This document shows positions 56,177 to 64,000 of a stretch of 64,000 bases of DNA, piece after piece. A program made the position numbers and the translations under genes. The stretch spans positions 114,208-178,207 of the forward strand of contig ONCX01000007.1 in the NCBI GenBank assembly GCA_900316455.1, in the 5' to 3' direction. The stretch is from an uncultured Eubacteriales bacterium (lineage in GTDB: Bacteria > Bacillota > Clostridia > Oscillospirales > Acutalibacteraceae). Numbering within the stretch: the stretch's first letter is position 1; the number at the start of each line of letters is the position of its first letter. Under the pieces are notes generated by a model that was given only the letters and a program-made list of their open reading frames with translations, had not been told where the DNA came from and made no database searches.

Positions 56177-56206
56177 GACATTACTCCTCCGATCTCTGTG
56201 TGTTTA

Positions 56207-56800
56207 TCAGGAATTGAACAGATTCATCGCCTTGTCTATCTCTCCGTTGACAATCAATTCGGCAGCCTCCGCCGCGTTTGCGGCTGACTGCTCCATTTCT
56301 TTCAGTTCGCCAACTGTAAAGCAGCTCAGTACCCAGTCAGCAAGACTATAGTCCGGGTGCGGCTTGGCGCCTATGCCTAATTTTATACGGCAGAAATCGC
56401 TGCTCTCAATCATGTCTATAATGTTTCGCATGCCGTTCTGCCCTCCGTGTGACCCCTTGCGGCGGATTCGCAGCTTTCCTGGGTCAAGCGATATGTCATC
56501 GCACATTACCAGCAGACGTTCCGGCGGTATTTTGTAATACCGCATTATCTCGTCCACCGCCTGTCCCGAAAGATTCATGAATGTCTGCGGTTTGGCTAAA
56601 ATAATCCGCTGTTCTCCGCAAATTCCGTCGCCAGTAAGTGCGTGAAATTTAAGACGGTCAACCGTGATGCCGAGTCGCTTTGCCAGCGCGTCCGCAGCCA
56701 TAAATCCCGCGTTGTGGCGAGTTCCCTGATATTTTCTGCCCGGATTGCCAAGCCCCACCACCAGCCAGTCTATATTTTTTGGCTTATTTATGCCGAACAT
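56207..56800 (-). CDS. pth: Peptidyl-tRNA hydrolase
   Basis: 197 residues. LVVGLGNPGRKYQGTRHNAGF (in blocks VVGLGNPG, RHNAGF with catalytic His), KPQTFMNLSG, CDDISLDPGKLRIR and GSHGGQNGMRNI. Frees tRNA from peptidyl-tRNA. Start ATG 56800 after GGAGTG; the longer ORF adds 11 non-conserved residues. Follows prs, the usual order. Confidence 0.96.
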   Translation of the reverse strand: MFGINKPKNIDWLVVGLGNPGRKYQGTRHNAGFMAADALAKRLGITVDRLKFHALTGDGICGEQRIILAKPQTFMNLSGQAVDEIMRYYKIPPERLLVMCDDISLDPGKLRIRRKGSHGGQNGMRNIIDMIESSDFCRIKLGIGAKPHPDYSLADWVLSCFTVGELKEMEQSAANAAEAAELIVNGEIDKAMNLFNS

Positions 56801-56909
56801 TTTTTTCACTCCGTAAAAAAATATATTATACAAACCCCAAAGGGCAGGACGATAGCCTTACCGGTTCCGCCCTGCCTGAAGGAAAGTTAAGTATAGCGTT
56901 GTAAATATG

Positions 56910-57881
56910 TCAATCAAATATAATGGAAATAGGTTCATCGCTGTAAACTCTGCGAATAGTATCAGCAAAGTAAGGCGCGGTGCTGAGAATTGTAAATTTG
57001 TCAAGCATTTTTTCCTTGCCAAGATGAATAGTGTCAAGGAATACAAATTCCTTTATCGGGCTTTCATCTATTCTTTTAAGAGCCGGTCCGCTCAGAACCG
57101 CGTGCGTCGCACAGGCTGAAACCTCCAACGCCCCGTTTTTAATGAGCGCTTCGGCAGCGTTGCAGATTGTACCAGCGGTATCTACCATATCATCTATCAG
57201 AAGGATTTTTTTGCCGTTTACATCGCCGATAATATTCATGACCTCGCTGACGTTCGCCTTCTGACGGCGTTTGTCAATAATCGCAATCGGGCAGTCAAGT
57301 CTCTGGGCAAAATTTCTTACGCGTGTTACAGAACCGAGATCAGGAGAAACGCACATATATTCACTATTATTTTCACCCATTTTTTCTTTGAAGTATTTTG
57401 CGAGAATGGGCGCTCCGAGAAGATGATCAACAGGAATATTGAAGAAACCCTGAATCTGAGCCGCGTGAAGATCCATTGTCAGTACTCTGTCAGCTCCGGC
57501 AGTTGTGATAAGATCAGCGCAAAGCTTTGCGGAAATCGGATCTCTCGCCTTTGCCTTTCTGTCCTGACGCGCATACCCCATATATGGAATAACGGCGGTA
57601 ATTCTGCTGGCGGAGGCTCTTTTAAGCGCGTCGATCATTATGAGCATTTCCATGAGATTATCGTTTACAGGATCACTTGTGGACTGAATTACAAAGCAGT
57701 CCTTACCGCGTACAGATTCCTTTAGCGACACTGAAATCTCGCCGTCGCTGAACTTGGTTACTTCGCTTCTGCCCATCGGCTGTTCAAGAATATCGCATAT
57801 GTCCTGTGCGAGCTTCATGTTGGAGTTACACGAAAAAATCTTGATTTCAGTACCGTGAAGACTTTTATTGCTGAGAATCAT
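56910..57881 (-). CDS. prs: Ribose-phosphate pyrophosphokinase
   Basis: 323 residues. FSDGEISVSLKESVRG, the VIPYMGYARQDRK flexible loop, DLHAAQIQGFF, and the PRPP loop KILLIDDMVDTAGTI. Makes PRPP from ribose-5-phosphate and ATP; hexameric, allosteric. Start ATG 57881 has CAGGAGG eight bases upstream. Lies 82 bp after glmU, standard partner. Confidence 0.97.
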   Translation of the reverse strand: MILSNKSLHGTEIKIFSCNSNMKLAQDICDILEQPMGRSEVTKFSDGEISVSLKESVRGKDCFVIQSTSDPVNDNLMEMLIMIDALKRASASRITAVIPYMGYARQDRKAKARDPISAKLCADLITTAGADRVLTMDLHAAQIQGFFNIPVDHLLGAPILAKYFKEKMGENNSEYMCVSPDLGSVTRVRNFAQRLDCPIAIIDKRRQKANVSEVMNIIGDVNGKKILLIDDMVDTAGTICNAAEALIKNGALEVSACATHAVLSGPALKRIDESPIKEFVFLDTIHLGKEKMLDKFTILSTAPYFADTIRRVYSDEPISIIFD

Positions 57882-57963
57882 TTTTACATCCTCCTGAAAA
57901 AGTGATATATTTATTCCGGCTTGCGGCAAACCGTAATCCGCAGCCTGAATTGCCTGCGGGAAT

Positions 57964-59412
57964 TTACTTGTTATTATCGCCGCGCTTTACGGCAGCCCAT
58001 CCGTCCTTTACGACCTGACGGGCGCGCGCTATACCAAGAGCGTCGGAAGGAATATCCTCGGTTATAGTAGATCCTGCCGCCGTATATGCTCCGGCTCCTA
58101 TATTCACAGGGGCAACAAGATTTGTATTGCAGCCGATGAAGCAGTCGTCGCCTACAACGCAGCGTGCCTTGTGTTGACCGTCGTAATTGACCGTGACGCA
58201 GCCGCAGCCGAAATTCACTCTCTTACCTACATCGCTATCGCCTACATACGTGAGATGAGCGACCTTGGAGCCTTCGTCCAGAACTGAATTTTTCACTTCC
58301 ACAAAATCGCCTATATGTACCTTTGGTCCGATTTTGCAATTAGGTCTGATCTGTGAGAAAGGTCCTATGTCAGTACCGTCAAGGATCTCGCTCTGTTTGA
58401 CCTGACTTGCGTTGATTATTACGCGATCATGAACGGTTGAATTTTCAATCATTGTATTTGGACCTATTGTGCAGTCGCTTCCTATGCTTACTTTGCCCCT
58501 TAGTATTGTGCCTGGAAGAACGACGGTTCCCGATCCGATGCTGACGTCAGGTCCAATGATAACTCCGTCGGTACATGTTATTGAAACGCCTTCGGCTACC
58601 ATATTATTGATAATAGATGAGCGGGCAATCTGATTGAGCTCATTTAACTGAACAGGGTCGTTTGCGCCCATTACAACGCTTGCGTTATCGGCGGTAAAGG
58701 CGCTGGAGGCGTCGCCTAAAAGCTTTACAGCGTCGGGAAGATAATATTCGCCGGTAACAGAGCTTTGCGTGATATGATCCGTGTCAAGAACCGAAAGAAG
58801 CGCGTCTACATTAAACCAATACGCTCCTGAATTAACTTCCTTGACAGCAAGCTGCTCCATTGTGGCTTCCTTATGTTCAACTATCGACATTAGCGTGCCG
58901 TCAGCTGCGCGGAGAATTCTTCCATATCCTGTAGGATCATCAAGCATTGCGGATATTACAGTTACACAACTGCCCTGAACCTCATGAAAACAAAATGAGT
59001 TTGAGATATTGCGGCAGTCCATAAAAGGAGCGTCTCCGTTGAGGATCAGTACGCTGCCTCCTCTATGCGCTTCGAGAAATTCCTTTGCCATCATCACCGC
59101 ATGTCCAGTGCCTTTGCGTTCATACTGCGTTACAGTCGAACAGGCATTCTCGCCCACATACGTTTTGGAAAGATATTCCTTGACAAATTGCTCCAGGTGA
59201 CCCGTGACAACGCAAACATCTTTTACGCCTGCTTCCCGCACGGAGTCAATGACCCAGCCGAGCATTGGCTTGAAAAGAACTTCCATCATTGCCTTAGGTT
59301 TCTTCGACTTCATGCGTTTGCCCTCACCCGCGGCTAAAACAATGGCACAAACGCTTCCGGAATGTATTGGTTCTGAAAAATCACCGGCATTCTGATTTGA
59401 AACCGAAAACAT
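57964..59412 (-). CDS. glmU: Bifunctional GlmU (GlcNAc-1-P uridyltransferase/acetyltransferase)
   Basis: 482 residues. N-terminal pyrophosphorylase domain (AIVLAAGEGKRMKS near 22-35, GTGHAVMMA, LILNGDAPF) and a C-terminal left-handed beta helix of hexapeptide repeats (about 270-460) with HLTYVGDSDVG and NYDGQHKAR for acetyl transfer. Supplies UDP-GlcNAc to wall synthesis. Start ATG 59412 with AGGAG 12 bases upstream; the longer frame would put codons inside the promoter/leader. An N-terminal extension of about 20 residues precedes the usual start of the domain. Confidence 0.95.
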   Translation of the reverse strand: MFSVSNQNAGDFSEPIHSGSVCAIVLAAGEGKRMKSKKPKAMMEVLFKPMLGWVIDSVREAGVKDVCVVTGHLEQFVKEYLSKTYVGENACSTVTQYERKGTGHAVMMAKEFLEAHRGGSVLILNGDAPFMDCRNISNSFCFHEVQGSCVTVISAMLDDPTGYGRILRAADGTLMSIVEHKEATMEQLAVKEVNSGAYWFNVDALLSVLDTDHITQSSVTGEYYLPDAVKLLGDASSAFTADNASVVMGANDPVQLNELNQIARSSIINNMVAEGVSITCTDGVIIGPDVSIGSGTVVLPGTILRGKVSIGSDCTIGPNTMIENSTVHDRVIINASQVKQSEILDGTDIGPFSQIRPNCKIGPKVHIGDFVEVKNSVLDEGSKVAHLTYVGDSDVGKRVNFGCGCVTVNYDGQHKARCVVGDDCFIGCNTNLVAPVNIGAGAYTAAGSTITEDIPSDALGIARARQVVKDGWAAVKRGDNNK

Positions 59413-59519
59413 GTTTACATCCAGCTCCTTTAATGAATTATTCTTAAAGTATTGCTTTATTGATTTCCTGTTGCCTGATTGAATTATGTTCAGGGCAAAA
59501 GGTAACAAACATATAAAAT

Positions 59520-59548
59520 ATTATTACATTTTTATATCGTTTTTTCAA
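59520..59548 (-). promoter_or_regulatory. Candidate promoter of glmU-prs
   Basis: Minus strand: TTGAAA, 17 bases, AATAAT. About 110 bp before ATG 59412. Confidence 0.55.
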
Positions 59549-59701
59549 GTGATATTTTGTTTTTTTTTATTCTCTGACTTCACTTCTACAGATTACACAA
59601 AACAAACTTAAAAACCGTTAGAATATTAGTTTTATTGTATTGATAGGCGACTGTAAAAAATTTCAAAAAAATTTTCAAAAAAATTGTAAAAGTACTGGAT
59701 T
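59549..59701. other. AT-rich divergent region between glmU and ppdK
   Basis: No gene. It holds direct repeats of TTTCAAAAAAAT (59657-59690), an A-tract pattern likely to bend DNA in front of the ppdK promoter (an UP element-like position). Confidence 0.5.
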
Positions 59702-59729
59702 TTGTGGAAAGTATGTGCTATCATATACT
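59702..59729 (+). promoter_or_regulatory. Promoter of ppdK
   Basis: TTGTGG, 16 bases, TATACT; preceded by A/T tracts. Confidence 0.6.
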
Positions 59730-59733
59730 AAGC

Positions 59734-59786
59734 AATGTACGAGTTGCATTTTTTGCCTTGAGCATAGGGTGCAATTGGTGTACGAA
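59734..59786 (+). ncRNA. Structured leader of ppdK (hairpin)
   Basis: The 5' leader of about 100 nt has paired arms TGTACGAGTTGCA and TGCAATTGGTGTACG around a loop with TTTTTTGCCTTGAGCATAGGG. No known riboswitch was recognised. Confidence 0.4.
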
Positions 59787-59834
59787 AGCTAATTTTAAAG
59801 AAATCATCATTGATTTCCAGGAGGTTTTAAACAC

Positions 59835-62465
59835 ATGAGAAAATGGGTTTATCTTTTCAGCGAAGGCAACGCCAACATGCGTGAGCTTCTCGGCGGCAAA
59901 GGCGCTAACCTGGCTGAAATGACCAACATCGGCCTGCCGGTTCCGCAGGGCTTCACAATTACAACCGAAGCCTGCACCCAGTATTATGAGGACGGCAAGA
60001 AGATCAACGACGAGATCATGGGTCAGATTAATGAGTACATCGTCAAGATGGAAGAAATCACCGGCAAGAAGTTCGGCGACAAGACAAATCCCCTTCTCGT
60101 TTCTGTCCGTTCCGGCGCAAGAGCATCTATGCCCGGTATGATGGATACAATCCTCAACCTCGGTCTTAACGAAGAGGTTGTTGAAACAATCGCTGCACAG
60201 TCCGGCAATCCCCGTTGGGCATGGGACTGCTACAGAAGATTTATCCAGATGTATTCCGACGTTGTTATGGAAGTCGGCAAGAAGTATTTCGAGCAGCTCA
60301 TCGACGAGATGAAAGAAAAGAAAGGCGTAAAGCAGGATGTTGAGCTTACCGCTGACGATCTCAAGGAGCTTGCCAACCAGTTCAAGGCTGAGTACAAGTC
60401 CAAGATCGGCACTGACTTCCCGTCTGACCCCAAAGAGCAGCTCATGGGCGCTATCATGGCTGTTTTCCGCTCTTGGGATAACCCCCGTGCGAATGTATAT
60501 CGCCGTGACAACGATATCCCCTATTCATGGGGTACTGCCGTTAACGTACAGTCTATGGCATTCGGTAACATGGGCGACGACTGCGGTACAGGCGTTGCTT
60601 TCACCCGTGACCCCGCCACCGGCGCAAAGGGTCTCTTCGGTGAGTTCCTCACCAACGCGCAGGGCGAAGACGTTGTCGCCGGCGTGCGTACACCTATGCA
60701 CATCACAGAGATGGAGCAGAAGTTCCCCGAGGCATTCGCACAGTTCAAGCAGGTCTGCCAGACCCTTGAAAATCACTACAGAGATATGCAGGACATGGAG
60801 TTCACCGTTGAACACGGCAAGCTCTACATGCTCCAGACCAGAAACGGCAAGAGAACCGCTCAGGCTGCTCTCAAGATTGCCTGCGACCTCGTTGACGAGG
60901 GTATGAGAACCGAGCAGGAAGCCGTTGCCATGATCGATCCCCGCAACCTCGACACTCTTCTCCATCCGCAGTTTGACGCGAAGGCGCTCAAGGCTGCAAC
61001 TCCTCTCGGCAAGGGTCTCGGCGCATCTCCCGGCGCTGCCTGCGGTAAGGTTGTGTTTACCGCTGATGACGCTGTTGCATGGAAAGAGAGAGGCGAGAAG
61101 GTCGTTCTCGTCAGACTGGAGACTTCTCCTGAAGACATCACCGGCATGAAAGCCGCTCAGGGTATCCTCACCGTCCGCGGCGGTATGACATCTCACGCAG
61201 CCGTTGTCGCCCGTGGTATGGGTACATGCTGCGTTTCCGGCTGCTCCGACATTGCAATGGACGAAGAAAACAAGAAGTTCACTCTCGCCGGTCAGACATT
61301 CTGCGAAGGCGACCCGATCTCCATTGACGGTACCACCGGTAACATCTACGGTGAAATCATTCCCACAGTTCCCGCAACCATCGCAGGTGAATTCGGACGC
61401 GTTATGGCATGGGCTGACAAGTACAGAACCCTGAAGGTCCGCACCAACGCCGATACACCCGCAGACGCTAAGAAGGCTCGTGAGCTTGGCGCAGAAGGCA
61501 TTGGTCTCTGCCGCACAGAGCATATGTTCTTCGGCGAGGGCAGAATAGACGCATTCCGCGAAATGATCTGCTCCAGCACGCTTGAAGAGAGAGAAGCAGC
61601 TCTCGCAAAGATCCTTCCCATGCAGCAGAGTGACTTTGAGGCTCTCTATGAGGCTCTCGAAGGCAATCCTGTAACAATCCGTTTCCTTGATCCGCCTCTC
61701 CATGAGTTCGTTCCCACTGAGGAAGCCGACATCGAGGCTCTTGCAAAGACACAGGGCAAGTCCGTTGAGGATATCAAGAACATTATCGCTTCCCTCCATG
61801 AATTCAACCCGATGATGGGTCACCGCGGCTGCCGTCTGGCTGTCACATATCCTGAAATCGCAAAGATGCAGACCAAGGCAGTTATCCGCGCTGCTATCAA
61901 CGTGCAGAAGAAGCATCCCGACTGGAAGGTTGAGCCTGAAATCATGATTCCTCTGGTTGGCGAAGTCAAGGAGCTCAAGTTCGTTAAGAAATTCGTTGTC
62001 GAGACCGCTGATGCTGAGATCGCCGCTGCCGGCGCTGACCTCAAGTACGAAGTCGGTACAATGATCGAGATTCCGAGAGCAGCTCTCACCGCTGACGATA
62101 TCGCCAAGGAAGCAGACTTCTTCTGCTTCGGCACCAACGACCTCACCCAGATGACATTCGGCTTCTCCCGTGACGACGCTGGCAAGTTCCTCGGTGCTTA
62201 CTACGATTCCAAGATCTTTGAGAACGATCCGTTCGCAAAGCTTGATCAGGTCGGCGTGGGCAAGCTTATGGAAATGGCTATCAAGCTCGGCAAGCCCGTC
62301 AATCCGAAACTCCATATCGGCATCTGCGGCGAGCACGGCGGCGATCCTTCGTCCGTTGAGTTCTGCCACAAGATCGGTCTGGACTACGTTTCCTGCTCGC
62401 CTTTCCGCGTGCCGATCGCAAGACTGGCAGCCGCTCAGGCAGCTATTAGCGAAGGAAGGAAATAA
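59835..62465 (+). CDS. ppdK: Pyruvate, phosphate dikinase
   Basis: 876 residues, full length. N-terminal nucleotide-binding domain (GGKGANLAEMTNIGLPVP near 21-38, SVRSGARASMPGMMDT), the phospho-His domain GGMTSHAAVVARGMG near 440-454, and the PEP-binding barrel with GTNDLTQMTFGFSRDDA and GICGEHGGDP. Interconverts PEP, AMP and PPi with pyruvate, ATP and Pi; replaces or complements pyruvate kinase in many Clostridia. Strong Shine-Dalgarno AGGAGG. Codon choice is highly biased (very GC-rich third positions such as ATC, AAG, GGC), consistent with abundant protein. Confidence 0.98.
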   Translation: MRKWVYLFSEGNANMRELLGGKGANLAEMTNIGLPVPQGFTITTEACTQYYEDGKKINDEIMGQINEYIVKMEEITGKKFGDKTNPLLVSVRSGARASMPGMMDTILNLGLNEEVVETIAAQSGNPRWAWDCYRRFIQMYSDVVMEVGKKYFEQLIDEMKEKKGVKQDVELTADDLKELANQFKAEYKSKIGTDFPSDPKEQLMGAIMAVFRSWDNPRANVYRRDNDIPYSWGTAVNVQSMAFGNMGDDCGTGVAFTRDPATGAKGLFGEFLTNAQGEDVVAGVRTPMHITEMEQKFPEAFAQFKQVCQTLENHYRDMQDMEFTVEHGKLYMLQTRNGKRTAQAALKIACDLVDEGMRTEQEAVAMIDPRNLDTLLHPQFDAKALKAATPLGKGLGASPGAACGKVVFTADDAVAWKERGEKVVLVRLETSPEDITGMKAAQGILTVRGGMTSHAAVVARGMGTCCVSGCSDIAMDEENKKFTLAGQTFCEGDPISIDGTTGNIYGEIIPTVPATIAGEFGRVMAWADKYRTLKVRTNADTPADAKKARELGAEGIGLCRTEHMFFGEGRIDAFREMICSSTLEEREAALAKILPMQQSDFEALYEALEGNPVTIRFLDPPLHEFVPTEEADIEALAKTQGKSVEDIKNIIASLHEFNPMMGHRGCRLAVTYPEIAKMQTKAVIRAAINVQKKHPDWKVEPEIMIPLVGEVKELKFVKKFVVETADAEIAAAGADLKYEVGTMIEIPRAALTADDIAKEADFFCFGTNDLTQMTFGFSRDDAGKFLGAYYDSKIFENDPFAKLDQVGVGKLMEMAIKLGKPVNPKLHIGICGEHGGDPSSVEFCHKIGLDYVSCSPFRVPIARLAAAQAAISEGRK

Positions 62466-62472
62466 TCGAATT

Positions 62473-62502
62473 GACAAACTTATCAAGGTGCAGGAGTTTG
62501 TC
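62473..62502 (+). other. Inverted repeat after ppdK stop
   Basis: GACAAACT and AGTTTGTC separated by 14 bases. Not followed by T run. Could be an mRNA-end hairpin. Confidence 0.35.
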
Positions 62503-62602
62503 ATAGATCTACATCAAGCAAAAGCATATCTTTATTCATTTTCTACAAAACATAGGATATATAATTGGGAAGACCTAAATATAACTGTGTATTTGTAATA
62601 AC

Positions 62603-62644
62603 GGTAGGGCGGATTGAAGCGATTCATTTCGCCCTGCTTTTTTT
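62603..62644 (+). terminator. Terminator of ppdK
   Basis: AGGGCG pairs with CGCCCT, with ATTGAAGCGATTCAT between partly paired; followed by GCTTTTTTTG. Confidence 0.85.
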
Positions 62645-62670
62645 GTTTCTAAATATATGCGCAAAAAAAT

Positions 62671-62702
62671 GGGACTGCAAGGTACAAAAACCCTGTAGTC
62701 CC
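62671..62702 (-). terminator. Terminator of the phage lysis genes
   Basis: GGGACTACAGGG and CCTTGCAGTCCC on the minus strand, then ATTTTTTT. Lies 55 bp after the holin stop. Confidence 0.85.
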
Positions 62703-62757
62703 ATAATTATTATGTCTTATAAATCCTCAAAACTGAACATCTACTTTGTGACAAAAC

Positions 62758-62982
62758 TCATGTTTCATCATTTTTATCGTCTTTGTCGCTGCTTCTTACT
62801 GCGTCTACCATGCCCTCGCTGAGTATGTATGCTATTACAGCGCCACCGGCCATGATGATTGCTGCTACCTGAGAAGCAGTGTTTTCAGTCGCCCCGAACG
62901 CAAGAAGTGTGGGCGTGACAAATCCAACCAATGCAGCCCAAAACTTACGGCTTGACAACTTAGCCCTCCAATCAATCTTCAT
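62758..62982 (-). CDS. Phage holin
   Basis: 74 residues. IDWRAKLSSRKFWAALVGF leads into two hydrophobic helices (about 12-32, 37-56) separated by a short ATENTAS turn, then a charged C-terminal tail rich in K and D. This is the common two-helix holin of Clostridia phages. It forms membrane lesions to release endolysin. Start ATG 62982 with GGAAGGG upstream; overlaps the previous gene by 11 bases. Confidence 0.85.
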   Translation of the reverse strand: MKIDWRAKLSSRKFWAALVGFVTPTLLAFGATENTASQVAAIIMAGGAVIAYILSEGMVDAVRSSDKDDKNDET

Positions 62983-63223
62983 GTTTACCCTTCCTTTCGA
63001 GGTCATCAATCCTGTGGTTGGCAACCTTTAGTTTTTCCTCATGTAGTGCAATTGTCTCTTCCAGTTTGTATGTGCGTTCGATAACGGCATTGTGCTTATC
63101 CTGTTTTTTCTCAAGCTGCATTAGCCTGTACTCAACATTTTTGCCGTTTACAAAAATGCCGCCCACCGTACAAAGGGCACTTCCAAGTACTGTTATTAAC
63201 GATACAATTATTTCTGTACTCAT
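62972..63223 (-). CDS. Small phage membrane protein (XhlA-like)
   Basis: 83 residues: one N-terminal membrane helix (about 5-24) then a coiled coil (EYRLMQLEKKQDKHNAVIE, HEEKLKVANHRIDDLER). Similar layout to haemolysin XhlA-type lysis accessories, which act with holin. Overlaps the endolysin stop by four bases (ATGA type). Exact family not fixed. Confidence 0.75.
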   Translation of the reverse strand: MSTEIIVSLITVLGSALCTVGGIFVNGKNVEYRLMQLEKKQDKHNAVIERTYKLEETIALHEEKLKVANHRIDDLERKGKHED

Positions 63224-64000
63224 TTACACTTCACCATTCCTTTTAAAGTCGTCCGTGTATTGACTCCTACAATGCCGTCCTGCGTGAGTTTCTGCTTCTT
63301 CTGGAATCGCAGCACAGCCGCTTTTGTCAGCACTCCGAAATCCCCGTCCACCTTCAGTTTCTCTCCGGCGGCGTGATTAAGATGCCACTGTGCCCAGCGC
63401 ACACCATTTCCTTTGGAGCCGCGTCGTAAATCTTTTGTCGGTTCGGCGTATGGGCATTTTTTTACGGAAGGTTTCGGCGCGGGCTTGACTTCCGGCGTAG
63501 CAAGTTTAGCGTAATCGGGCAGACCGAAGCCGCGAATGTAACGCCCGTTTACCCTGACGTAACGAATGCCGACGGCTCCGCCCTTGTTACCCTCGATGAC
63601 GGCGATAACACCGCCGGACACGTCTGCCACAATTCCGACGTGTTCAGGACTGCCGGTGTTGTCGGTAACGGCAAAATCCTTCCCTTCGTCCCAATCGTAG
63701 AAGATGATATCTCCCACCTTGGGAATATAATTTTCGTCCTCACGCCAGCGACCGAGTTTTTTGTACAACCCGATCATCAGCGAACACCCGCATTCAACGG
63801 GGATAATTTCGGTAAGTCCGCATTCAATTGCGACGGCGCTGACGAATGTGGCGCACCACGCGGCTGAATATGTCATGCGGTGATTCCTCGGCAGGGGCTT
63901 AAAGCCGTTGTAAGCGTCGATGAATTGCCTGTGACCGCCGTCGGATTCCTTGCAGCCGAGATATTTCTTGGCAGTCGCGGCGACCTTTGCCCTGATTTCG
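63220..64000 (-). CDS. Endolysin: CHAP-like peptidase plus peptidoglycan-binding domain, 5' end outside window
   Basis: At least 259 residues; the open frame continues to the right edge without a start, and an internal ATG at 63876 is not the real start because YLGCKESDGGHRQFIDAYN upstream belongs to the same domain. The catalytic domain shows AWCATFVSAVAIECGL (Cys), then GDIIFYDWDEG, PEHVGIVADVSGG (His) and VIEGNKGGAVGIRY; the C-terminus (about 155-225 of the visible part) is a PG_binding_1 domain (LRRGSKGNGVRWAQWHLN, DGDFGVLTKAAV). Cleaves host peptidoglycan at lysis. Confidence 0.9.
   Translation of the reverse strand, partial: EIRAKVAATAKKYLGCKESDGGHRQFIDAYNGFKPLPRNHRMTYSAAWCATFVSAVAIECGLTEIIPVECGCSLMIGLYKKLGRWREDENYIPKVGDIIFYDWDEGKDFAVTDNTGSPEHVGIVADVSGGVIAVIEGNKGGAVGIRYVRVNGRYIRGFGLPDYAKLATPEVKPAPKPSVKKCPYAEPTKDLRRGSKGNGVRWAQWHLNHAAGEKLKVDGDFGVLTKAAVLRFQKKQKLTQDGIVGVNTRTTLKGMVKCK

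Larger units (their letters stand above)
62758..64000 (-). mobile_element. Phage-type lysis cassette, probable prophage end
   Basis: Three overlapping genes (endolysin, small membrane protein, holin) in the order and spacing usual in Firmicutes prophages, ending in a terminator. The cassette runs off the right edge, so integrase, tail and attachment sites are not seen. A host-encoded relic or gene-transfer agent remains possible. Confidence 0.7.

Noticed and set aside
56835-56885. Terminator between prs and pth
   Set aside because: GC-rich stem is present but no T run follows on the minus strand; pth is probably read from the glmU-prs transcript.
60525-62504. 659-codon minus-strand open frame
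   Set aside because: Lies wholly antisense to ppdK; its openness follows from the biased codon usage of ppdK, no start signal, no family resemblance.
62170-62598. 142-codon frame overlapping the ppdK end
   Set aside because: Most of it is ppdK in another frame; the free tail of about 40 codons has no independent start.

Overview
This window is from a low-to-moderate-GC, spore-forming Gram-positive bacterium, most likely a Clostridia member of the Ruminococcaceae/Oscillospiraceae type. The lineage is inferred from gene content: a T-box leader on pheST, a perfect CIRCE on groESL, RNase J, Mini-RNase III, YhaO/YhaN, GdpP, sporulation sigma-K, a small alarmone synthetase, pyruvate phosphate dikinase and a Gram-positive surface-enzyme repertoire. 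No tRNA, rRNA or CRISPR array was seen.

Layout. 1-3058 (-): 5' two-thirds of a very large DUF4011/AAA helicase-like protein that runs off the left edge and carries nine 13-residue acidic repeats. 3140-6591 (-): operon DUF815 ATPase, mrnC, OmpR-type regulator, histidine kinase. 6718-10345 (+): yhaO-yhaN. 10405-14146 (+): T-box, pheS, pheT, with pheT broken by a frameshift just before its C-terminal domain. 14422-24537 (-): rnj, gdpP, rplI, dnaB, tilS, hpt, ftsH. 24583-25272 (-): unknown membrane protein. 25351-27921 (+): an aminotransferase pseudogene that has lost its PLP-lysine segment, then a GH13 amylase. 27934-33612 (-): L,D-transpeptidase, MBOAT O-acyltransferase, DHHW protein, trpS. 33718-36395 (-): pyruvate kinase and a small alarmone synthetase. 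36475-39013 (+): UvrD/PcrA helicase. 39025-40054 (-): DUF3021 and LytTR regulator pair. 40135-43058 (-): a charged coiled-coil protein and groESL. 43130-46843 (+): putative membrane-anchored protein, phosphodiester glycosidase, Lgt-like protein, HAD phosphatase. 46847-47530 (-): sigK. 47968-49580 (+): glgA. 49591-59548 (-): glmU, prs, pth, an acyltransferase-lysozyme fusion, mfd and a deacetylase lipoprotein. 59702-62644 (+): ppdK. 62671-64000 (-): phage-type lysis genes (holin, small membrane protein, endolysin) running off the right edge.

How it fits together. Most of the window is housekeeping: translation (pheST, trpS, rplI, tilS, pth), replication and repair (dnaB, pcrA, mfd, yhaON), RNA decay (rnj, mrnC), nucleotide signalling (GdpP for c-di-AMP, SAS for (p)ppGpp) and central carbon (pyk, ppdK, glgA, GH13). 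A second theme is the envelope: L,D-transpeptidase, MBOAT/DHHW, acyltransferase-GH25 fusion, deacetylase lipoprotein, NAGPA glycosidase, Lgt-like protein and GlmU. The items most worth a second look are the YhaO subunit with three degenerate nuclease motifs, the pheT frameshift at an antizyme-like UCC-UGA-U site, the acyltransferase-lysozyme fusion, the repeat-bearing DUF4011 helicase, the PIPYEEE coiled-coil protein, and a LytTR/DUF3021 pair with a matching operator. I did not find a clearly new multi-gene system. Start sites were re-chosen from Shine-Dalgarno positions in many genes, as noted in each entry.
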